A stretch of 32,788 bases of DNA, taken from Methylobacterium amylolyticum. GTDB lineage: Bacteria; Pseudomonadota; Alphaproteobacteria; Rhizobiales; Beijerinckiaceae. The stretch lies in the NCBI RefSeq assembly GCF_030700245.1, contig NZ_JAUYZI010000056.1:1-32788 (forward strand), given 5' to 3'. The position numbers and the translations under genes are program-made. This document shows, in pieces, positions 13,647-21,809 of the stretch. The notes under the pieces are model-generated. The model saw nothing but the letters and a program-made list of their open reading frames with translations, searched no databases and was not told where the DNA came from. Numbering within the stretch: the first letter of the stretch is position 1; each line of letters opens with the position of its first letter.

Positions 13647-16597
13647 GCCCGGCCTCCTGCGTACACGCCGAAGGCGGTCTCGACCTCGTCCGATCGTCCG
13701 AAGGCCCGCCGGGTGAGGGCGTAGGCTTTCAGCTTTCCGATGCGCGGGACGTAGGACACATAGAAACAGTCTTTGCCGTGCGTCTTGACGATGAAGCCCT
13801 GCGCGTCCAGCGCCCGGCCGATCTCGATCTCCTTGAGGGCGCCACCGGCCGCTTCCACGATACGGTGCGCGGGGACGTAGACCGTGCTGTCGTCGAACCA
13901 GCCGAGCGCATCGCGCATCGGGGCGCGGCCGTTGTCGTCAGGTACTGTCGGGTGGATGCTCGACCCCCACCGCTCGGCGATCCAGGCCCGAAGGTTGGTG
14001 GTGGCCTGCTGCTCGGGGTCGAGCGCCACCGCGTCGGACGATGCGGCGAACCGGCTCCACGCCCACCGGACGGCGCGGGCCACGTCCACCTCCTGCGGTA
14101 GGATGCCGAGCCGTTGGGCGAGGCGCCCGGCCGTGTCTAGGATGGCGAAGGGCAGGGCGGCCCGGACGTGCTTTCCGTCGGCCTCGGGTCCGGCGATGGC
14201 CCGGGCGGACTTGTCGATGCCGCGCCGGATGTCCTGTGCGCGTAGGTGAAGCCCTGCGGCGATCATCGCCTCGACGAAGGCCGGCCCGGCGTGCCCGTGG
14301 TTGCGGTCGACGGTGGCAATGCTGTCGAGAACGCCCTGATCGACGGCGCGGTTGATGCCCGAGATGTCGATGTCCGGGATGCGGACCGCCATGCCGCCGG
14401 CCCATTCGCCGCCGTCGCTGCGGACCTTCTCCTCAAGCGACTTCTCCGCCGAGAACAGGATGAAGGTCGACCATGTGTGCGAGGTCCGGCGCTGCGCGTC
14501 GGCCCCCATGCGGCCTTTCCCGACCCCGGAGGCGAGGCTGTAGATGATCCGGCCTAACTCCTTGCCGACGACGTGTCCTAGCTCGTCCATCGCGAGGACA
14601 GTCCCGTTGGACCGGGCCGCCATCAGCTCGACGGCGTTCGCGGTGGCTCTGGCGCTCTGCAAGAGGCTATCCCGCTGGTCGAGCGCGGCGCGGGACCACG
14701 CCGAGACCGCGAGGCGCTGAGCTGTCGTCTTGCCCCCGGAGGTCATGCCCGAGAGGTTGATCCCGCAGGTGTCCATGCCGCAGAGCGACAGGATCGGGGC
14801 GCAGAAGCCGGCGATGGCGCCGATGATCCAGTGTTCGCACCGGGGGGCAGAGCACGCCGCGGCGACCGCTTCGCGCCACGCCTCGATCGTGCCCCCCCGC
14901 GCCACGGTCGCGCCGATCCGGGCGTTCACTGACAACTCGAGCCCGCCGTCTCCCGCCCCAATGATCTGGCCGTCTGGGCAGACGAAGAACGGCGCCGTGC
15001 CGTCCTCCCCGTGGTGCCAGCCGGGTCGGCGAACGACAGCGATCTCGTGCCGGGGGTCCGCCGCCTTCAGTGCCTTGACCGCGATGTGCTCGCCGTCCCC
15101 CTCGGTGCGCAGACCGCACCCGAACAGGACGGATCGGGTCTCGGCCGCGCCCTGCCGGGCGAAGGTGCCCCGGTCCACGTCGATGTTGCGGCGGCGGCCG
15201 CCCATGTCCTCTACAACAAGCCGCAGGCCATAGGCGTCGTCATCGTCAGCGAACCGCAGGCGGGCCAGCACGCCGAAGGGCGAGGCGACCGGGATCATCT
15301 CCATGGCGTCGCCGACCTTGACCGCCTGATGCACCCACACCCGGCCAGTCTTGGTGCGCTGGTAGGCCAGCGTCAGACCCTCAAGGTGGGGCAGCGGGTA
15401 CTCGCCCTCGACCCGTTGCAGCTCGTCCAGGCCCTCGACGCGGTCCCGTTCCCCGTCGGCCTCCTGCGCCGTCGGCTCGAACGCCTGGGCGGCCAGGATC
15501 CCAGCCCGTACCGCGTCCGGGCCGCCGGCGGTGTGGATGTCGAGCCAGTCGGTCGCGCTACCGGGCTCGCCAGCCAGGGCGTAGGCCACAGCAACCTGCT
15601 CATGGTGGCGGACACCGAATGTGCGTGCGGCGCGCTCGCCCCGCCGGCTTGGGTTCGGAGCGGTGATCTTCGCCATCTCGTCCCGGTCGGCGGCGACCGT
15701 GACGCGGCGGGTCTCAGGCCAGGGCGCGAACGCCTCGATCCCACCCGCGTTGACTCCTGCCGCGACGTAGAGGGCCTTGGCCTCGATCTCCTGCCGGAAA
15801 GCATGGGCGACGGCCGAGGCGGTCTCGATGCCCTCCGCGATGATGCACCAGGGGGACCGCGCCGGGTCTCCCCAGGTCACGACGCGACCGGCCGTGCTCT
15901 CCTCCCCGACGCGCTTGGCCGATTTCTTGGCCTCGCGGACCGTGCCATTGGCGGCCATGCCGAGGTCGGCTTTCCCTCGCCCCTCGGCCTTGAGGTAGAT
16001 CCTGTGCGCGTGCTGGCGGCCTGCGGCGTCCGTCTGCCCGTACACCGCGCAGGGATAGTCCCCGACGTGTACTGGCTTGCCGGTGCCCTTGCCCTTCGGC
16101 GGGTCGTAGTAGCCCAGCGCCCGGAGACCAACCGCGGGTGTGGTCGGCATCAGCACCGTGTCGGCCTCGATCCCGAGGCGGTGAGCGAGGTAGGCGCGGG
16201 GCAGGGCATCGTCGCGGTTTTCGGGGCGGGCGCTCAGCAGCGCCGCGGCGTCCGTGGCCTGTCGCGGCCCGTCGGCCGCCTTCTCCTGGATCAGGTCGAC
16301 GCGGCCAACGATCTCGACGCACCGGATCTTCGACGCCTCGAAGTCCAACCCCTCGACCTTGCCGGCGATGTCGAACACGCTGTCGGTCTTGCGGTCCGTA
16401 CAGGTGCAGATCGCCCGACCCTTGCTGTTGAGGCGCCAGTCGTCGGCGCCGCCGTGGCCCGGGTAGGGGCATCGGATGTGATGGCGCTGGCCGGCCTGCC
16501 ACGGGATGCCGAGAGCGTTGACGATCTCGACTTCGCGGCCCTCGACGGCCTGCTGCGCGTCCTTGGTGCGGACGTAGCGGATCGGCTCGCCTGTCAT
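13643..16597 (-). CDS. Primase-helicase: zinc finger, Toprim and DUF927 domains
   Basis: A 984-aa protein, the core of the element's replication. A zinc-finger-like segment lies at residues 43-66 (C43, H48, C64, C66), as in primases. A Toprim domain spans about 245-355, with E255 in IIAEGIETA, D304 and D306 in AADRD, and D350/D353 in DWLD. A DUF927/superfamily 3-type helicase region covers about 405-900, with Walker A GMTSGGKTT (617-625) and Walker B VLAMDE (667-672). By analogy with P4-like alpha proteins it should make primers and unwind DNA at an origin; origin recognition cannot be located. It overlaps both neighbours by four bases (ATGA). All motifs are complete, so it looks functional. 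Confidence 0.93.
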   Translation of the reverse strand: MTGEPIRYVRTKDAQQAVEGREVEIVNALGIPWQAGQRHHIRCPYPGHGGADDWRLNSKGRAICTCTDRKTDSVFDIAGKVEGLDFEASKIRCVEIVGRVDLIQEKAADGPRQATDAAALLSARPENRDDALPRAYLAHRLGIEADTVLMPTTPAVGLRALGYYDPPKGKGTGKPVHVGDYPCAVYGQTDAAGRQHAHRIYLKAEGRGKADLGMAANGTVREAKKSAKRVGEESTAGRVVTWGDPARSPWCIIAEGIETASAVAHAFRQEIEAKALYVAAGVNAGGIEAFAPWPETRRVTVAADRDEMAKITAPNPSRRGERAARTFGVRHHEQVAVAYALAGEPGSATDWLDIHTAGGPDAVRAGILAAQAFEPTAQEADGERDRVEGLDELQRVEGEYPLPHLEGLTLAYQRTKTGRVWVHQAVKVGDAMEMIPVASPFGVLARLRFADDDDAYGLRLVVEDMGGRRRNIDVDRGTFARQGAAETRSVLFGCGLRTEGDGEHIAVKALKAADPRHEIAVVRRPGWHHGEDGTAPFFVCPDGQIIGAGDGGLELSVNARIGATVARGGTIEAWREAVAAACSAPRCEHWIIGAIAGFCAPILSLCGMDTCGINLSGMTSGGKTTAQRLAVSAWSRAALDQRDSLLQSARATANAVELMAARSNGTVLAMDELGHVVGKELGRIIYSLASGVGKGRMGADAQRRTSHTWSTFILFSAEKSLEEKVRSDGGEWAGGMAVRIPDIDISGINRAVDQGVLDSIATVDRNHGHAGPAFVEAMIAAGLHLRAQDIRRGIDKSARAIAGPEADGKHVRAALPFAILDTAGRLAQRLGILPQEVDVARAVRWAWSRFAASSDAVALDPEQQATTNLRAWIAERWGSSIHPTVPDDNGRAPMRDALGWFDDSTVYVPAHRIVEAAGGALKEIEIGRALDAQGFIVKTHGKDCFYVSYVPRIGKLKAYALTRRAFGRSDEVETAFGVYAGGRA

Positions 16598-17058
16598 GCC
16601 GCGCCTCCAAATGTTGGTCCGGGGTCGTCGAACGACGCGCCGCGGGCCCGGGCGGCTTCACGGGCGAGCGCTCGGGCTTCGTTAAGGTCGAAGGAGGTCA
16701 CGAGGAGCGCGGAACTGTCGCCGTGCTCGCTCTCATGTTCGACGTGCCAGCCGCCGAGGCCGCCGGGGCCAGACCAGATGTAGATCCTCCCGCGCAGCCG
16801 CGGGTTGCCCGGTTCTGCGTCGAGGGGCCTATCCCGGATGTAGAGCGGCACGCCGACCCGACGGCAGTAACGCTGCGCGTCGGCCAGGGCATGGTCACGG
16901 GTCGCGCCGTATTCCAGCGCCACGGTGCGGCCGGACGGAAAGTGCAGCCAAGCCGCCCACGCTACTCCGTGCGGAGCGACGCTTACCCGATCCGCCCGGG
17001 GCGTGCGGTCGTTGACCAGGGCGACCCGGCTCGCGGGGAAGGCGATGACGGCGCCCAT
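16594..17058 (-). CDS. Hypothetical protein of the replication operon
   Basis: A 154-aa protein with mixed strand and helix content, several Trp residues and a C-terminal Ala/Arg-rich helix. It starts directly after the stop of the gene before it and overlaps the primase-helicase start (ATGA). Family not recognised; a role in replication is guilt by association. Confidence 0.7.
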   Translation of the reverse strand: MGAVIAFPASRVALVNDRTPRADRVSVAPHGVAWAAWLHFPSGRTVALEYGATRDHALADAQRYCRRVGVPLYIRDRPLDAEPGNPRLRGRIYIWSGPGGLGGWHVEHESEHGDSSALLVTSFDLNEARALAREAARARGASFDDPGPTFGGAA

Positions 17059-17319
17059 CTATGCCGCCTCCTCGCGCTTCACGGTCTCGGGGCGGGCGAA
17101 GGCCGAGCACCAATCGGATGCGACCACGTCGGGCCACACGGCATCGCCGGTCTTCCGGTCTCGGCCTGGGGGCTTGGCGCGGCACTCGCCGCGGGCCTGC
17201 TCGCCGATCGCGCCGAGGATGCCCCGGCCGCCGTAGACGAAGGCGGTGCCGTTGGCGGCGAAGTGCTGGCAGTTGGCGCAGGCTCGGGCCTTGCGCGGCG
17301 GGCGGATGAGGCGGCTCAT
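17059..17319 (-). CDS. Small Cys-rich (zinc-ribbon-like) protein
   Basis: An 86-aa protein with CANC near residue 14, a cysteine in GECRAK and another in DWCSAF, a C-x-x-C...C...C pattern that could hold one zinc ion. Its start forms an ATGA overlap with the PC4-like gene. Small zinc proteins of this type are common in phage replication regions; no function is known. Confidence 0.7.
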   Translation of the reverse strand: MSRLIRPPRKARACANCQHFAANGTAFVYGGRGILGAIGEQARGECRAKPPGRDRKTGDAVWPDVVASDWCSAFARPETVKREEAA

Positions 17320-17549
17320 CGGGCGCCTCCTTCCCGCTCGGCCTTCTGGAGGGCAGCGATCAGGGCCGGGAGCTTCGCCCGGGACAGGCTGAAGCCCTTC
17401 CGGGAGGGGCCCAGCGTCCCGCCGAACCGTTCGGTGGTGGTGCAGACCCGGACATCGACGAGCTTGTGCTCGCCATACTCGGTGAGACAGATCCGGACCT
17501 CTTCGGCCTGGTTCTTCTTGACGGTGGCGACGTGGCGGAAGGTGCTCAT
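17316..17549 (-). CDS. PC4/YdbC-type ssDNA-binding protein
   Basis: A 77-aa protein. Its pattern of strands (EEVRICLTEY, KLVDVRVC), the GP..KGFSLS turn and a final helix (LPALIAALQKAE) match the transcriptional coactivator p15/PC4 family, whose bacterial and phage members bind single-stranded DNA as dimers. In this operon, three genes before a primase-helicase, it probably coats or melts template DNA. It has ATGA overlaps on both sides. Confidence 0.8.
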   Translation of the reverse strand: MSTFRHVATVKKNQAEEVRICLTEYGEHKLVDVRVCTTTERFGGTLGPSRKGFSLSRAKLPALIAALQKAEREGGAR

Positions 17550-17782
17550 GCTGCCCCTCCATCCGGAGAGGAGGGACGCAGGCTCTGGGCGGCCGCGCTG
17601 GCGGCTGCAAGCGCCGCCGCGGCGGAGCGCAGCCCATAGGCCACGCCTCTAATGTCGCCGATCGCCGCGAAGGTCGCGACGGTGTCGGCGTAGGCGGCGG
17701 CCGTGCTGGCCGCCTCGTTGATGTGGTCGAACACGAGCGGCGCGATGGCGCGCCCGTTCGGGATGGCGGCGGGCGCCTTCAT
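17546..17782 (-). CDS. Ala-rich hypothetical protein
   Basis: A 78-aa, strongly Ala-rich, helical protein of unknown function, joined to both neighbours by ATGA overlaps. The overlaps and good codon use are the main evidence. Confidence 0.62.
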   Translation of the reverse strand: MKAPAAIPNGRAIAPLVFDHINEAASTAAAYADTVATFAAIGDIRGVAYGLRSAAAALAAASAAAQSLRPSSPDGGAA

Positions 17783-17979
17783 GCCCGCGCCCTCCAGGTG
17801 TCGACTTGGGGGAACGCCAACTCGGCGATCGCGGCGGCCGTGGCCGGCGGGATGCCGAACCGTCGGGCGAGGTGGAGGTCTTGTCGAAGGGGACGAGACG
17901 CCGTAAATCTCTCGACGCTAGCCGCCACAGCAGCATTCGAGAGCCCTGCGTTCGCCCCGCGCGTCGCGGGGTTTCTCAT
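17779..17979 (-). CDS. Small hypothetical protein, second gene of the operon
   Basis: A 66-aa product. The ATG at 17979 has AGGAC nearby. A longer version from 18063 would run through the palindrome at 18040-18061 and is rejected for that reason. The sequence RRFGIPPATAAAIAELAF near the C-terminus could be a short helix-turn-helix. Family not recognised. Confidence 0.55.
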   Translation of the reverse strand: MRNPATRGANAGLSNAAVAASVERFTASRPLRQDLHLARRFGIPPATAAAIAELAFPQVDTWRARA

Positions 17980-18039
17980 GTCTGGGGTCCTGTGATCGCG
18001 CCGGCCGGATCGGCGCGGAAAGGTCCGGCCGGCGGGCGA

Positions 18040-18061
18040 GGGTGACGTTCGAACGTCACCC
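18040..18061. promoter_or_regulatory. Perfect 22-bp palindrome (candidate operator)
   Basis: GGGTGACGTTC is followed at once by its exact reverse complement, centred at 18050/18051, in the 99-bp space between the AlpA-like gene and the rest of the operon. With no loop and no T run it looks more like a dimer-binding operator than a terminator. Seventeen bases of one side (18045-18061) recur with one change at 32250-32266. A second small hairpin (CGCGCCG/CGGCGCG, 17997-18017) is next to it. Confidence 0.55.
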
Positions 18062-18078
18062 ATCCCGCCGATCGCGGA

Positions 18079-18357
18079 TCAGGCGGCGACGGTCTCGGGG
18101 GAGTGCGCCGGCAGGCCCAGCAGCTTGCGGGCGACGTGCGCGGGCACGAAGACGGCGCGGCCGATCTTCACGGCCTCCACGTCCCCGGCGTCGATTGCCC
18201 CATAGAGGCCGCCCCGGCTCATGCCGATCGCCTCCGCGAGAGGGGCTACGCGGACGTTCTTCCCCTGCTTGATCCTAGTGAACACGTCGTCGCGCGGCGT
18301 GCGCCCCGCGGGCACGGCGGCGGGCTTCAGCGCGGGGGTGGGCTCGTTCGACTGCAT
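18079..18357 (-). CDS. AlpA/excisionase-like helix-turn-helix regulator
   Basis: A 92-aa protein. Residues about 36-62 (VAPLAEAIGMSRGGLYGAIDAGDVEAVKIG) followed by RAVFVPAHVARKLLG match the helix-turn-helix plus wing pattern of AlpA/MerR-like phage regulators and excisionases. It is the first gene of the replication operon. The start at 18357 is favoured by AGAGGG; 18399 and 18417 are other in-frame starts. It probably controls the operon or excision and may bind the sites at 18430-18515. Confidence 0.78.
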   Translation of the reverse strand: MQSNEPTPALKPAAVPAGRTPRDDVFTRIKQGKNVRVAPLAEAIGMSRGGLYGAIDAGDVEAVKIGRAVFVPAHVARKLLGLPAHSPETVAA

Positions 18358-18417
18358 GTCGCCCTCTGCTAGATCGGGGGTAGCGCTTTCATAGGACATC
18401 AGACGCTCGTCACGCAA

Positions 18418-18525
18418 GTCATGCGCTGTCCCCCGTATAGCGTTTTTTCGTTGACGATCGCCCCGTCAGCGGAGTAGGCCTGTCTCGACATACGGGGATT
18501 GCCCCGGCAGACAGGGGTGACAGTC
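18418..18525. promoter_or_regulatory. Divergent control region with two interlocked inverted repeats
   Basis: Between the helix-turn-helix gene (minus) and the Arc-like gene (plus) lie CCCCGTAT (18431-18438) with its reverse complement ATACGGGG (18490-18497), and CCTGTCT (18479-18485) with AGACAGG (18509-18515). An AT-rich stretch GTTTTTTCGTTGAC sits at 18442-18455. This is the form of a lysogeny switch with two operator types; the binding proteins are inferred. Confidence 0.5.
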
Positions 18526-19101
18526 GTGCGGCAGTTGGCGCCTGAAACCGAGGGCAAGCGGTTTTCGATCGGCTTTCGCACGACGAAATCTGCTAAAGAC
18601 AGGATTGAGGCGGAAGCTAAGGCTAATGGCCGGTCTGTTGCGCAAGAAATAGAGTATCGTATTGACGCAGGCTATCGTATATTGGATGCTAATAGATTTG
18701 CAGAACGTTCAAATGCGGTAGCGAATGCGCTACTCGGTGACGAAAAGACGGCGGAGATGATCCGATCGTTTAGTGCAGCCGTCGGCGCAGTCATGGCTTA
18801 CACTGGAAAGCACTGGGACGTAGACGTATACACCCGGGGTGCAGTTCAGGCGTGCCTCGACGCCGCGCGATCCGCCCATTTCTCAGATGAAAAGTTAGGG
18901 CTGAAGCCTTCCGATATCGATCTGGAGCAGATGCGGAAGGCGATCGAACTAGGAACACTGTACGGGCGCCTGATCGCCGCCTCGCGCAACGACCCCACCA
19001 TCGCGGCTACCGTGTCCGAGATGGCGGCCGCCACTGCAGGGCCTGATGTCCAGGCCCGGAGCCGAGAGGTCGTCGCCGAACTTCTGAGGGGTGCGGCCTA
19101 A
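18526..19101 (+). CDS. Arc-like ribbon-helix-helix regulator
   Basis: A 191-aa protein. Residues about 11-47 (KRFSIGFRTTKSAKDRI...NGRSVAQEIEYRI) fit the Arc family ribbon-helix-helix domain, with the beta strand FSIGFRTT and two helices. The remaining ~140 residues are helical and unknown, possibly for oligomerisation. The GTG at 18526 follows CAGGGG; GTG at 18517 or TTG at 18499 are alternatives. The gene is richer in A and T than its neighbours, a sign of separate origin. Divergent from the AlpA-like gene, it is a good candidate for the element's repressor. Confidence 0.75.
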   Translation: MRQLAPETEGKRFSIGFRTTKSAKDRIEAEAKANGRSVAQEIEYRIDAGYRILDANRFAERSNAVANALLGDEKTAEMIRSFSAAVGAVMAYTGKHWDVDVYTRGAVQACLDAARSAHFSDEKLGLKPSDIDLEQMRKAIELGTLYGRLIAASRNDPTIAATVSEMAAATAGPDVQARSREVVAELLRGAA

Positions 19102-19216
19102 AATATTACGCTGGTGACACCGGCAAACTCAGAAGACATTCTATCTCGGTATTGACCTCAACGGCTGTATTACCAGCGCCCCCGGTTGCGCGTTACACTC
19201 GTGGCTCTCGCGAGAA

Positions 19217-19423
19217 ATGACGATGCGCGCTGGCACATTGACCCGTATCCGACTGTTCCGCGCCGACGCGGACCTCGACGCCGCGCTGGCGGCCGGTGCC
19301 GAACGCGCGGGTGTGTCGGTCAGCGCGTTCCTGCGCCGGGCCGTGCGGTCCGCGCTCAACTCGTCCGATGATCCGCCCCCGCCGCCCGCCGCGCCCGCGG
19401 TCACGCTACCGTTGGCGGCCTGA
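19217..19423 (+). CDS. Small ribbon-helix-helix protein
   Basis: A 68-aa protein whose residues 8-47 (LTRIRLFRADADLDAAL...VSVSAFLRRAV) look like a ribbon-helix-helix domain, followed by a Pro/Ala-rich tail. It is the first gene of the plus-strand late cassette and overlaps the next by one base (TGATG). It could regulate the cassette. The antitoxin alternative lacks support because the partner does not look like a toxin. Confidence 0.65.
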   Translation: MTMRAGTLTRIRLFRADADLDAALAAGAERAGVSVSAFLRRAVRSALNSSDDPPPPPAAPAVTLPLAA

Positions 19424-19701
19424 TGGGCGAGGTCGCCACCTTCACGCCCCGCGCCGACGCTCCGGGCTCTCGTGCGCTCACGGTCCCTCAGACGTGGCGC
19501 GCCTTCCTGCTCGGCCTGCGCCACTGCCGCGACGCGCTCGACGGTGCGGTGGAGCTGATCGAGGCGGGCGCGGACCCGGCCGAGATCTTCGCCCGGGTCG
19601 ACGATTTCAACAGCGCGATCGCGCTCTGTGGTCCCACCGCAACTTTCTTGCGCGAGGCCGGCGGCCGGCCCACCGCGCCCGAACCCAATGGGAGTGTATA
19701 G
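19423..19701 (+). CDS. Hypothetical protein at the start of the virion cassette
   Basis: A 92-aa product, mostly helical (TWRAFLLGLRHCRDALDG...). It starts at the TGATG overlap and ends two bases before the start of the S74 protein gene. Family not recognised. Confidence 0.62.
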   Translation: MGEVATFTPRADAPGSRALTVPQTWRAFLLGLRHCRDALDGAVELIEAGADPAEIFARVDDFNSAIALCGPTATFLREAGGRPTAPEPNGSV

Positions 19702-19703
19702 CG

Positions 19704-21527
19704 ATGGGTGGCGCGATGGGGGGCGGTCAAACCCAGACCGAGAACAGCACTCAGGTTTCGACGCGTAACCCGTGGGATCCCGCGATCCCGGGCCTCCAGC
19801 GGGCGCTGACCGATGCCGACGCCCTCTATACGAATGGCGTCGGCGGCCAGATCTACGGCGGCCAGCGCGTCGCCGGGCTGACCGAGGATCAGTCCCGCGG
19901 CATCATCTCGACGCGCGACCAAGCGGCGGCGGACAACGCCGGCCCGGTCGGCGTCAACTTCCTCCAGAACCTGATGGGGTCCGGCGGCGGGGTCAGCTAC
20001 AACGGCCCCGCGCTCGACGGCAACGGGCTGTCTGCCGGCACCGTCGGTGCGCTCGGCAACCTCGCCGCGGTGAAGGGCGTGAGCACCGCGCAGCTCCAGG
20101 GCCTCGCGGACCGCCTCAAGGACCCGAATAGCGCGGTCAACCAGACCGCGAACGCGTTCATGTCCGGCGCGCGGGATCTGACCACCGAGGGGGATCTACG
20201 CTCGCTGCTGAGCCGCGCGCTCGCGCCGTCGGCGGCGGAGACCAACCTGTCCTCGACTGCGGCAGGCGCCTACCTCGACCCGACGGCGAACCCGTGGGTG
20301 AGCAAACTCGCACAGGTCTCGGCCGACAACGCCCTGAACGCCACCAAGCAGGCTTATGCCGCCTCCGGCCGCTACGGCTCCGGCAACTTCGCGGGCGCGA
20401 CCACGAAGGCTGTGAACGACACGCAGAGCGCGTTGTTCGCCGATCAGTACGACAAGGAGCGGACCCGCCAGCTTTCCGCGAACTCGCAGATCGACAGCGC
20501 GCGGCAGGCCGGAACACAGCTCGGTTCTGGCATCGTGGACGCGATTTCGGGGGTCCAGTCGACCAACAACTCGCAGCGTCTCGCCGGCGCCGGAGTCGCG
20601 CAGGCGCAGACCGCCCAAGAGGCCGGCGTGCTCGGCCAGATCCTCGGCGGCGACGAGTTCAACAGCGGGCTGGAGCTCGACAAGGCCAAGACGGCGCTCG
20701 GCACCTACGAGCGCGGCACCACCAACGCGATGGCGAACGAACAGAACAGGGTCGGCACCGCCCTGTCGAGCCAGGGGCAGGCGCTACAGGCGGCGGGCCT
20801 ACTGCCGGCGCTTGACGCGCTCCGCTACGCGCCCGCTCAGAACCTTCTCGGCGTGGGCCAATTGCAGCGCGATTACATGCAGCAAAGCCTCGACTCCGCG
20901 CAGGATTACTTCAACGAGACGCAAACGCGGCCGTGGCAACTTCTTGGCCAATACGCCTCGTATCCCATGGCGATCGGCCAGCAGGGCGGGACGACGGTCA
21001 CTCAGGGCACGAGCCAGCGGCGCACGAGCGGTCAGAGCCCGTTGCAGACCATCCTCGGCCTCGGGACGGGGCTCCTGGGTCTCGGCACCGGCGGCGGCTC
21101 GACCCTCGGCGGGGGCCTGCTGGGCGGCCTGCTCGGCTCGGACGAGCGCCTGAAGGAGAACATCCGGGAGGTCGGCGCGCTGGCCGACGGCACGCCGGTT
21201 CATGCGTACAACATGAAGGGCGACGACCGGACCCAGATCGGCCTCCTCGCGGATCAGGTCGCGCAGCGGCACCCCGAGGCGGTCGGGCCGATCGGCATCG
21301 GCGACATACTGGGCGTGGACTACGGGCGGGCGACCGCCGACGCCGCCGCCACGGTGCGGGCTTCCGGCCGGGCGGGTCGCCCCCCGCAGGTGTCGGGCCC
21401 CGTCGAACCGGGGATCATGAGCGCCATCGCCGCCGTCTCGTCGCGGGAGCCGGCGCCGCTCCCCCGCGGCGGGGACCGGGGCAAGGCCAAGCCGCCCGCC
21501 CGCGGCGATCACAGGAAGGCGGCATGA
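19704..21527 (+). CDS. Phage virion protein with C-terminal peptidase S74 (intramolecular chaperone) domain
   Basis: A 607-aa protein. Residues 1-60 have the W...IPGLQ.AL.DADALY...GGQ.YGG..VAGLT pattern common in podovirus-type tail or ejection proteins. Residues 100-400 are helical and Gln/Ala/Asn-rich, with a Gly/Leu-rich segment near 455-477. At about 478 SDERLKENI opens an S74 chaperone domain, continuing with VHAYN, QIGLLADQV and HPEAV. S74 domains help trimer folding and usually cleave themselves off. GGGAG precedes the ATG. It probably belongs to the tail or the DNA-ejection apparatus. Confidence 0.85.
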   Translation: MGGAMGGGQTQTENSTQVSTRNPWDPAIPGLQRALTDADALYTNGVGGQIYGGQRVAGLTEDQSRGIISTRDQAAADNAGPVGVNFLQNLMGSGGGVSYNGPALDGNGLSAGTVGALGNLAAVKGVSTAQLQGLADRLKDPNSAVNQTANAFMSGARDLTTEGDLRSLLSRALAPSAAETNLSSTAAGAYLDPTANPWVSKLAQVSADNALNATKQAYAASGRYGSGNFAGATTKAVNDTQSALFADQYDKERTRQLSANSQIDSARQAGTQLGSGIVDAISGVQSTNNSQRLAGAGVAQAQTAQEAGVLGQILGGDEFNSGLELDKAKTALGTYERGTTNAMANEQNRVGTALSSQGQALQAAGLLPALDALRYAPAQNLLGVGQLQRDYMQQSLDSAQDYFNETQTRPWQLLGQYASYPMAIGQQGGTTVTQGTSQRRTSGQSPLQTILGLGTGLLGLGTGGGSTLGGGLLGGLLGSDERLKENIREVGALADGTPVHAYNMKGDDRTQIGLLADQVAQRHPEAVGPIGIGDILGVDYGRATADAAATVRASGRAGRPPQVSGPVEPGIMSAIAAVSSREPAPLPRGGDRGKAKPPARGDHRKAA

Positions 21528-21808
21528 TGCGCCCCGATGATCTGAGCCCAGCCCCGGACGGCTCCGACGCCCCGGACGTGCCGACCGCATCCCACGCGAT
21601 GCAGGGACAGGCGGAGGTCTACCGTCGCGAGGCGGTGGACACCTTCCGCGCGCTTGAGATCGCCGCCCGGGATGCGGCCGCGGCCTTCGGGGCCGGCGAC
21701 GTGGCCGCGATCGTCAACGCCATGACGGTCTACGACCGCCTGAACAACCACGCCGGCAACCTGCTGGTGTGCCTCGGGCACCTCGGATCGAGCGCAGGGA
21801 CCGCCTGA
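21524..21808 (+). CDS. Small hypothetical virion-cassette protein
   Basis: A 94-aa helical protein (YRREAVDTFRALEIAARDAAAAFG...). AGGAAGG stands before ATGATG, which overlaps the stop of the S74 gene. It ends one base before the next GTG start. Probably a small structural or assembly protein. Confidence 0.68.
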   Translation: MMRPDDLSPAPDGSDAPDVPTASHAMQGQAEVYRREAVDTFRALEIAARDAAAAFGAGDVAAIVNAMTVYDRLNNHAGNLLVCLGHLGSSAGTA

Positions 21809-21809
21809 A

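Noticed and set aside
15011..16783. 590-codon open frame on the plus strand
   Set aside because: Antisense to the primase-helicase gene, whose Toprim and Walker motifs prove the other strand.
19217..19701. Toxin-antitoxin pair
   Set aside because: The first protein could be a ribbon-helix-helix antitoxin, but the second shows no RelE, PIN or other toxin pattern, and both are coupled to the virion cassette.
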